This document shows, piece by piece, positions 17,534 to 22,163 of a stretch of 22,163 bases of DNA (positions are counted from its first letter, which is position 1; the number at the start of each line of letters is the position of its first letter). The DNA lies in the NCBI GenBank assembly GCA_030603605.1, contig JAUVXN010000009.1, positions 1 to 22,163 of the forward strand. The letters run 5' to 3'. Origin of the DNA: Dehalococcoidales bacterium. Lineage in GTDB: Bacteria > Chloroflexota > Dehalococcoidia > Dehalococcoidales > RBG-16-60-22. A program made the translations under genes and the position numbers. The notes below the pieces were generated by a model. It saw only the letters and a list, made by a program, of their open reading frames with translations. It was not told the DNA's origin and made no database searches.

Positions 17534-18565
17534 TTGTCTCGTCTGGTAATTCCCAATATTGAGTGTGTTGAGAGCGGAGATAACTTTGGGCGATTTCTGG
17601 CAGAGCCGCTGGAAAAGGGTTTTAGTGTTACTCTGGGGAATGCTTTGCGACGTGTGTTACTTAGCTATCTTCCCGGAGCTGCAGTGACTCGAGTTAAGAT
17701 TGAGGGGATTCAACATGAATTCACCGTTATTCCTCACGCAAAAGAAGACGCCACGGAGTTCTTGCTCAATGTTAAAGCCTTAAGGTTAAGGTCTCTTTTT
17801 AATCGCCCGGGTAAGTTAATACTGGAAGTAGAGAGAGAGGGACTGGTTTGCGCCGCTGACATTAAACCCTCAGCTGATTTTGAAATTGCCAACCCGGAGC
17901 TTTGTCTCATTACCTTAGATTCACCTGAAGCCAAACTCTATGTAGAGTTCGATGTAGAATTAGGGGAGGGCTACCAGCAAGCCGAATCTGACGATAATAT
18001 GTCTGTGGGGACGATTCCAGTGGATGCCATTTTTACTCCGATACGCAAGGTTAATTTTACCATCGAGCCAATTCATATTGGCCAAGAAACCAGTCGTGAG
18101 CGGTTGTTTCTTGAGGTTTGGACAGACGGTACTATGTCACCTGAAGATGCTATTAGCAAAGGTGCCAGCATTCTAACCGAGCAACTATCCCCGTTTGTCG
18201 AGTATATTAAAGTTTCCAAGATGAAGGCGGAAGAAGAACTCATTCGCTTATCTATCCCTGATGAGAAATATAATATGCAGGTAGACCAGCTAGACCTATC
18301 AGTGCGTACCATGAATTGCCTAAGACGCAGCGGTATCACTACAGTAGGTGAGCTCATAAGTAAAAAACCAAAAGAGTTGCTTAAGCTACGTAATTTTGGG
18401 CAGAAATCTTTTCATGAGATAGAGGAGCGACTTAAGGAAATGGAACTATCCCTGGCTCCCCAAGTCGAACTGAAGAAAGAAAAGGAAGAAGCCGCAGAGC
18501 TAACCCCGGTAGAGACGGAAAGCCAGGTGGAGAGCGAGGGGCAATCTGGAGAGTCGGTAACATGA
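17534..18565 (+). CDS. rpoA: RNA polymerase alpha subunit
   Basis: Alpha dimerises to seed RNA polymerase assembly and its C-terminal domain touches promoter DNA and regulators. TTG at 17534 is preceded by AAGGAGGT. The N-terminal domain (about 1-235) has [28 protein letters not shown] and the P-I-R-K-V-N-F core. The C-terminal domain (about 248-308) has [22 protein letters not shown] and [16 protein letters not shown]. Residues about 311-343 add a highly charged, mainly acidic tail beyond the usual end, with [15 protein letters not shown]. Total is 343 residues against 329 in E. coli. It overlaps rplQ as ATGA. Confidence 0.98.
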   Translation: MSRLVIPNIECVESGDNFGRFLAEPLEKGFSVTLGNALRRVLLSYLPGAAVTRVKIEGIQHEFTVIPHAKEDATEFLLNVKALRLRSLFNRPGKLILEVEREGLVCAADIKPSADFEIANPELCLITLDSPEAKLYVEFDVELGEGYQQAESDDNMSVGTIPVDAIFTPIRKVNFTIEPIHIGQETSRERLFLEVWTDGTMSPEDAISKGASILTEQLSPFVEYIKVSKMKAEEELIRLSIPDEKYNMQVDQLDLSVRTMNCLRRSGITTVGELISKKPKELLKLRNFGQKSFHEIEERLKEMELSLAPQVELKKEKEEAAELTPVETESQVESEGQSGESVT

Positions 18566-18915
18566 GGCATCAAGTAGCCGGTAGAAAATTAGGCAGGTCT
18601 ATGAGTCACCGGAGAGCATTGTATCGTAACCTGGTGACTGACCTTCTTAAATACGAGGAAATCACTACCACTGAAGCCAAGGCTAAGGAAGTGCGTGGTC
18701 TGACGGAGAAGATGATTACCCTGGGCAAGAAAGGGGGACTTCACCCATATCGCCAGGCACTATCATTTATTATAGATAAGACAGTAGCCGAGAAGGTATT
18801 TTTAGAGCTGGCCCCGCGGTATGTTGAGCGTCCCGGTGGATATACCCGCATCGTTAAGCTAGGACCAAGATTAGGTGATGGCGCACCTATGGTTCAGCTC
18901 TCACTGGTAGCGTAG
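18562..18915 (+). CDS. rplQ: 50S ribosomal protein L17
   Basis: L17 sits near the tunnel exit. The 117 residues start [29 protein letters not shown], the N-terminal signature, and end with [25 protein letters not shown], the characteristic C-terminus. The four-base overlap with rpoA keeps the common rpoA-rplQ pair translationally linked. A 45-base gap separates it from truA. Confidence 0.97.
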   Translation: MRHQVAGRKLGRSMSHRRALYRNLVTDLLKYEEITTTEAKAKEVRGLTEKMITLGKKGGLHPYRQALSFIIDKTVAEKVFLELAPRYVERPGGYTRIVKLGPRLGDGAPMVQLSLVA

Positions 18916-18960
18916 TGTTAACCATCTGCCGCTGGCTTAGAAGCAAGGAAGGTTGTTGAC

Positions 18961-19743
18961 TTGACAACGACCACCAAGATTGTATTAACAATAGAATATG
19001 ATGGTACATGCTACCACGGCTTCCAGCTACAGGCTAATGCCCCCACTATTCAAGGGGAAATAGAGGAAGCACTGTGGAAGCTCACCGGGGAAAGGAGTCG
19101 GGTGACGGCAGCTAGCCGAACTGATGCCGGAGTCCACGCCAAGGAGCAGGTGGTTAGCTTCAGAACCAAATCATCCCTGCCTTCGCCGACATTTGTCAAG
19201 GGGTTAAACCACTATTTACCCAGGGATATTGCGGTTAAAGCTGCTTTTAGAGTAAGCGATTCCTTTAATGTCAGGCGCAGTGCTATTAGTCGGGAGTATA
19301 AATACTCCATATTAAATAGCCCGACCCGATCCCCGCTCAGGAGCAGTTTTTCTTATCTTGTTCCCGGGCATCTGGATATCGGGGCAATGAATCAGGCATG
19401 TCAGACTCTCATTGGCAAGCATGACCTCGCCTCATTTGTCACTTGCATTGAGTCTAGAATAAAAAGTACGATACGTAATGTTTATAGAGCTGAAATAGAA
19501 AAGGATGGAGATTTGACTATTTTCAATATAGCAGCTAACTCATTCCTGCCTCACCAGGTGCGCAATACAATAGGCGCTTTAATTGAGGTTGGGCTGGGTA
19601 AGATGACAGTTGATGAGTTTCGTAGTATATTTGAGGCAAGAAGACCTGGCTTGGCTGGACCAACGGCTCCTGCCCATGGGCTGTGCCTGATGCGGGTAAA
19701 TTACCCGCATTCCCTGGAGGAGATATGCAATGAAAACCTATAG
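18961..19743 (+). CDS. truA: tRNA pseudouridine synthase A (positions 38-40)
   Basis: TruA converts uridines 38-40 in the anticodon stem of many tRNAs to pseudouridine. The 260-residue protein has the N-terminal [14 protein letters not shown], the catalytic aspartate D55 in [10 protein letters not shown], and the conserved [20 protein letters not shown] and [17 protein letters not shown] blocks. I take TTG at 18961, with AAGGAAGG about ten bases before it. Grouping truA with rplM-rpsI, downstream of rplQ, is common outside the Gammaproteobacteria. It overlaps rplM by 14 bases. Confidence 0.97.
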   Translation: MTTTTKIVLTIEYDGTCYHGFQLQANAPTIQGEIEEALWKLTGERSRVTAASRTDAGVHAKEQVVSFRTKSSLPSPTFVKGLNHYLPRDIAVKAAFRVSDSFNVRRSAISREYKYSILNSPTRSPLRSSFSYLVPGHLDIGAMNQACQTLIGKHDLASFVTCIESRIKSTIRNVYRAEIEKDGDLTIFNIAANSFLPHQVRNTIGALIEVGLGKMTVDEFRSIFEARRPGLAGPTAPAHGLCLMRVNYPHSLEEICNENL

Positions 19744-20167
19744 CACCAAAGCGACCGATATTGAGCGACAATGGCACACTATTGATGCTTCAGGCAAAAC
19801 TTTGGGCAAGCTAGCCACCCAGATAGCTGGTTTACTTATGGGTAAGCATAAGCCAATATATAGCCCCAATCTGGATACGGGTGATTATGTCATTGTTATC
19901 AATGCTGATAAGGTTCGGGTTACTGGTAACAAGGCTAAGCAGAAAACTTACTATCGGCATTCCGGGTATCCCGGGGGGCTGAAGAGTATTACCCTGGAGA
20001 AACTTTTGCAGACTAATCCGACACGGGTAATTGAGCATGCTGTCAAAGGCATGTTGCCTCACACGCGTCTAGGTGCTAGTATGAAGAAGAAACTGCGGGT
20101 CTATGTTGGTGATGTTCATCCTCACCCGGCTCAGACAAAGACTGCACAAATTAAGGAAACCAAGTAA
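19730..20167 (+). CDS. rplM: 50S ribosomal protein L13
   Basis: L13 is an early 50S assembly protein. The 145-residue protein begins [29 protein letters not shown] and contains [39 protein letters not shown] and the signature around [13 protein letters not shown] with [22 protein letters not shown] lies nine bases before the ATG, inside truA. Confidence 0.98.
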   Translation: MKTYSTKATDIERQWHTIDASGKTLGKLATQIAGLLMGKHKPIYSPNLDTGDYVIVINADKVRVTGNKAKQKTYYRHSGYPGGLKSITLEKLLQTNPTRVIEHAVKGMLPHTRLGASMKKKLRVYVGDVHPHPAQTKTAQIKETK

Positions 20168-20181
20168 GGGAACAGAATTAT

Positions 20182-20580
20182 ATGGAAAAAAAACAAACTT
20201 ACTCCCACGGGACAGGCAGACGGAAGACGGCGGTAGCTCAGGTAAGGCTATTATCGGGAAATGGTGCCATTATTATAAATGGCACGCCCTATGAAGAACT
20301 ATTTCCACATCTTGAGCACCAACGGACAATATTACAACCTCTTATGGTCACCGAGAGCCTCGATAAGTATAATGCCGTGGTCAAGGTAAACGGGGGCGGT
20401 ATCTCGGGGCAAAGTGGTGCCATCTCTCATGGTATTGCTCGGGCATTAGTAAGGTCAGATGAGAACCTTAAGCCTATCCTGCGTCAGAATGGGTTACTTA
20501 CACGAGACTCCCGGGTTAAAGAGAGGAAGAAGCCTGGACTCAGGCGGGCACGCAAAGCACCTCAGTACACAAAGAGGTAA
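20182..20580 (+). CDS. rpsI: 30S ribosomal protein S9
   Basis: S9 has a long C-terminal tail that touches P-site tRNA. The 132 residues carry GTGRRKTAVAQVRL near the N-terminus, the signature GGGISGQSGAISHGIARALV, and the universal tail KERKKPGLRRARKAPQYTKR ending in arginine. It is the last gene of the operon and directly follows rplM, its usual partner. Beyond its stop are hairpins but no clear intrinsic terminator. Confidence 0.98.
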   Translation: MEKKQTYSHGTGRRKTAVAQVRLLSGNGAIIINGTPYEELFPHLEHQRTILQPLMVTESLDKYNAVVKVNGGGISGQSGAISHGIARALVRSDENLKPILRQNGLLTRDSRVKERKKPGLRRARKAPQYTKR

Positions 20581-20683
20581 GGTCAGCCAGCTGCTCCTTT
20601 AGGTACTCAATAGCCTTGCTGAGATTTTTATTGACCTCACCCCCTTAATCCCCCTCTCCGTTGCAGGAGAGGGGGAAAAGATT

Positions 20684-20710
20684 TTTGAGAGGGGCTCCGC
20701 CCCTCTCAAA
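20684..20710. repeat. Perfect 12-bp hairpin within the fold-back element
   Basis: TTTGAGAGGGGC and GCCCCTCTCAAA are perfect inverted copies around a three-base loop TCC. It is the strongest stem in the element. No T tract follows on the plus strand, so it is not a typical Rho-independent terminator for rpsI, although a strong stem at this place may protect mRNA 3' ends. Confidence 0.8.
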
Positions 20711-20768
20711 CACCCTACACTATAGTGGAAAGCCTCCTCATGTTATTACTCCATTACAAGGAGAGTTA

Positions 20769-20789
20769 AAGAGAGGCGAAGCCTCTCTT
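20769..20789. repeat. 9-bp hairpin within the fold-back element
   Basis: AAGAGAGGC pairs with GCCTCTCTT around GAA. On the minus strand the stem is followed by TTTAACT, a poor but possible terminator context for the leftward phosphohexomutase gene. It mirrors the 20684-20710 stem in sequence (GAGAGG-GGC against GAGAGGC). Confidence 0.65.
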
Positions 20790-20858
20790 ACATAACCATC
20801 TCCCCCTTCCCAAAGGGAAGAGGGAGCAAGAGGGATGGGGTTACCAAATAATCCCTAT

Positions 20859-22163
20859 TTACACCTCGGCTAATCCTTTACCTATCTCAAGTAGCCTTTC
20901 CACCCGGGCTGGGGAATCAGTTTCCGCATAGATGCGAAGCACCGGCTCAGTTCCGGAAAATCTAATTAATAGCCAGGCGTTATCGGCCAGGATAAATCGG
21001 AAACCATCAGCGGTATCTATCTTTACTACTTTAACTCCGTCAATTGACTCTGGAGAATCATGCCGTAAGCGTTCAATGATGGTTTGGCGCTCATCTTCCG
21101 GAAATTTAGCATCTATCCGCTGATAGTAGTGTGGGCCTACCTTACTGTAGAGGTAGTCTATAAGCTCAGAAGGAGTTTTGTCCGTCTTAATCATCAGGTC
21201 GAGAAAATAGAGATTAGCCAGAATTCCGTCACGCTCGGGCACATGGCCCCGGAAGCCAAAGCCACCGCTCTCCTCCCCACCGATTAGCGCATTTTCGGCG
21301 AGCATTACCGGGGCAACATGTTTAAAACCTACCGATGTCTCATACACCGGCACATTAAATATTTCTCCCAAGCGATAAAGCATACTGGTGGCAGTTATTG
21401 TCTTAACTATAGGACCACGCTCACCGCGTATTTCCAGTAAATAGAGACAGAGCAGGGCGAAGACCTGGAGTTGAGTTAGAAATGTTCCCCTTTCATCAAC
21501 GATACCCATTCGGTCGGCATCACCATCCATAGCCAGGCCCACATTCGCTCCCTGCTCCTTAACTGTAGCTGAAAGTTGGCCAAGGTTAACAGCGATTGGC
21601 TCAGGCTGTGTGATGCCGGGGAAGAGCGGATTTCGTTCGCTATGTATCTCTATTAGCTCAATAGCTCCTCCCTTTAGTATCGTTTTCAGATAGCCAGCAC
21701 CAGCGCCATACATGGAGTCAACCGCTACTTTAAGACTGGCTTTGCGTAGCCCATTCAGGTCAACAAGCCTAGCCACTCGGTCTAGATAGATTGAGTCTAG
21801 GTCAAGATATTCTATCAGCCCCTGCTCTGCAGCTTTAGCCAGTGGCAATCGGTTTACTTTCCCAATAGCGCCAGCCTGGGGAATAAATTGCTCTATCTGA
21901 GCGGTAACCTCGTCCAGGGCGCTGGCACCGTGCTCATTTTTATACTTAAATCCACTCCAGATAGCCGTGTTATGGCTGGCAGTGATAATGATGGCACCAC
22001 CTGCCTTTTTTGCCATAACGCCAAAGCTGATGACTGGCGTCGGTGTTGCCTTAGGGCAGAGGTATACTTTTATGCCGTTGCCGGCAATTACCTCAGCTGC
22101 CGCCGAAGCAAAGTCTTCAGAGGCAAAACGGGTGTCATAGCCAATAATCAGCCCCCGGCTGGC
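20859..22163 (-). CDS. Phosphoglucomutase/phosphomannomutase (alpha-D-phosphohexomutase), N-terminus cut
   Basis: The enzyme moves a phosphate between C1 and C6 of hexose phosphates, feeding glycan and nucleotide-sugar synthesis. The open frame continues to the right edge, so 434 residues are visible and probably 25-35 N-terminal residues are missing. All four active-site motifs are present: the phosphoserine loop TASHN, the magnesium loop DGDADRMG, the sugar-binding GGEESGGFGF, and the phosphate-binding RFSGTEPVLRIYAE near the C-terminus. The SGFKYKNEHGA context after TASHN fits the bacterial PGM/PMM group rather than GlmM. The true start is outside the window, not the internal methionine at 22016. 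It is convergent with rpsI. Glucose versus mannose preference cannot be told from sequence. Confidence 0.93.
   Translation of the reverse strand, partial: ASRGLIIGYDTRFASEDFASAAAEVIAGNGIKVYLCPKATPTPVISFGVMAKKAGGAIIITASHNTAIWSGFKYKNEHGASALDEVTAQIEQFIPQAGAIGKVNRLPLAKAAEQGLIEYLDLDSIYLDRVARLVDLNGLRKASLKVAVDSMYGAGAGYLKTILKGGAIELIEIHSERNPLFPGITQPEPIAVNLGQLSATVKEQGANVGLAMDGDADRMGIVDERGTFLTQLQVFALLCLYLLEIRGERGPIVKTITATSMLYRLGEIFNVPVYETSVGFKHVAPVMLAENALIGGEESGGFGFRGHVPERDGILANLYFLDLMIKTDKTPSELIDYLYSKVGPHYYQRIDAKFPEDERQTIIERLRHDSPESIDGVKVVKIDTADGFRFILADNAWLLIRFSGTEPVLRIYAETDSPARVERLLEIGKGLAEV

Larger units (their letters stand above)
20632..20850. repeat. Intergenic fold-back element with four hairpins in mirror order
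   Basis: This gene-free stretch between the convergent rpsI and phosphohexomutase genes has four short palindromes. On the left they are 20650-20659 with 20666-20675 (CCCCCTCTCC) and 20684-20695 with 20699-20710 (TTTGAGAGGGGC). On the right they are 20769-20777 with 20781-20789 (AAGAGAGGC) and 20800-20811 with 20815-20826 (CTCCC..CTTCCC, one mismatch). Reading the right half on the minus strand gives the same order of features as the left half, so the whole is an imperfect inverted repeat around a centre near 20740. No transposase or ORF is present. It resembles a miniature non-coding repeat family; a bidirectional termination role is possible. Confidence 0.7.

Noticed and set aside
18961..18988. 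Promoter-like TTGACA with TATTAA 16 bases downstream at the start of truA
   Set aside because: It lies inside the truA coding start, the -10 is a poor match, and the TTG of the -35 is the chosen start codon. Chance similarity is likely.
526..20580. Frameshifts, pseudogenes or inserted foreign genes within the operon
   Set aside because: Each ribosomal gene was read through its family start, core and end. All are intact and in conserved order, with no extra gene inserted.
20539..20644. Short minus-strand frame after rpsI reading NKNLSKAIEYLKEQLADL, which looks like a real helix
   Set aside because: It has an in-frame stop just upstream, no ATG/GTG/TTG before the helix, and runs antisense into rpsI before stopping. 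It may be a gene remnant but cannot be supported.
20650..20686. Intrinsic terminator for rpsI (10-bp stem then AAAAGATTTTT)
   Set aside because: The T run begins after six intervening bases rather than directly after the stem, so it does not fit the usual Rho-independent pattern. It is kept only as part of the fold-back element.
20640..20830. Possible CRISPR-like array because of repeated GAGAGG/CCTCTC motifs
   Set aside because: The motifs are inverted, of unequal length and spacing, and have no uniform direct repeats or spacers; no cas gene is present.

Overview
The window is almost entirely one long ribosomal-protein operon. A run of 37 consecutive same-strand genes (526-20580) joins what are separate str, S10, spc and alpha operons in E. 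coli: rpsL-rpsG-fusA, rpsJ to rpsC, rplP to secY, adk-map-infA-rpmJ, rpsM-rpsK-rpsD-rpoA-rplQ, and finally truA-rplM-rpsI. All are full length and none is broken. The organism is a bacterium. The fused str/S10 block with no tuf between fusA and rpsJ, the zinc-binding versions of S14, S4, L36, L24 and adenylate kinase, and the frequent TTG/GTG starts fit the Chloroflexota, probably Dehalococcoidia or a relative. That placement is inferred from gene order and protein style, not from a search.

Left edge (1-525): a minus-strand gene for an endonuclease IV-like TIM-barrel protein runs off the window. A minus-strand tRNA-Thr(CGU) lies just upstream of it. A compact divergent control region follows, with one sigma70-type promoter reading left into the tRNA and one reading right into the operon. 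The rightward transcript has a leader of about 118 nt that folds into two structures, the second a perfect 30-base palindrome just before the rpsL ribosome-binding site.

Operon (526-20580): gaps are at most about 61 bases. Eleven gene pairs overlap by 4 to 20 bases and two pairs are directly abutted, so translational coupling is likely throughout. The genes supply the small-subunit proteins S3-S5, S7-S14, S17 and S19, the large-subunit proteins L2-L6, L13-L18, L22-L24, L29, L30 and L36, elongation factor G, initiation factor 1, the RNA polymerase alpha subunit, the SecY translocon, adenylate kinase, methionine aminopeptidase and tRNA pseudouridine synthase TruA. Departures from the textbook forms are a 125-residue repetitive charged tail on S3, a 14-residue insertion near the N-terminus of S12, an acidic tail on RpoA, and an L16 tail.

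Right edge (20581-22163): a gene-free stretch of about 278 bases carries four GC-rich hairpins laid out as an imperfect inverted repeat, which looks like a miniature fold-back element between convergent genes. Beyond it lies the minus-strand gene of a phosphoglucomutase/phosphomannomutase, cut at its N-terminus by the window edge.

I found no CRISPR array, phage gene, transposase, toxin-antitoxin pair or obviously new multi-gene system. The features that deserve follow-up are the structured leader, the S3 tail, the S12 insertion and the fold-back intergenic element.
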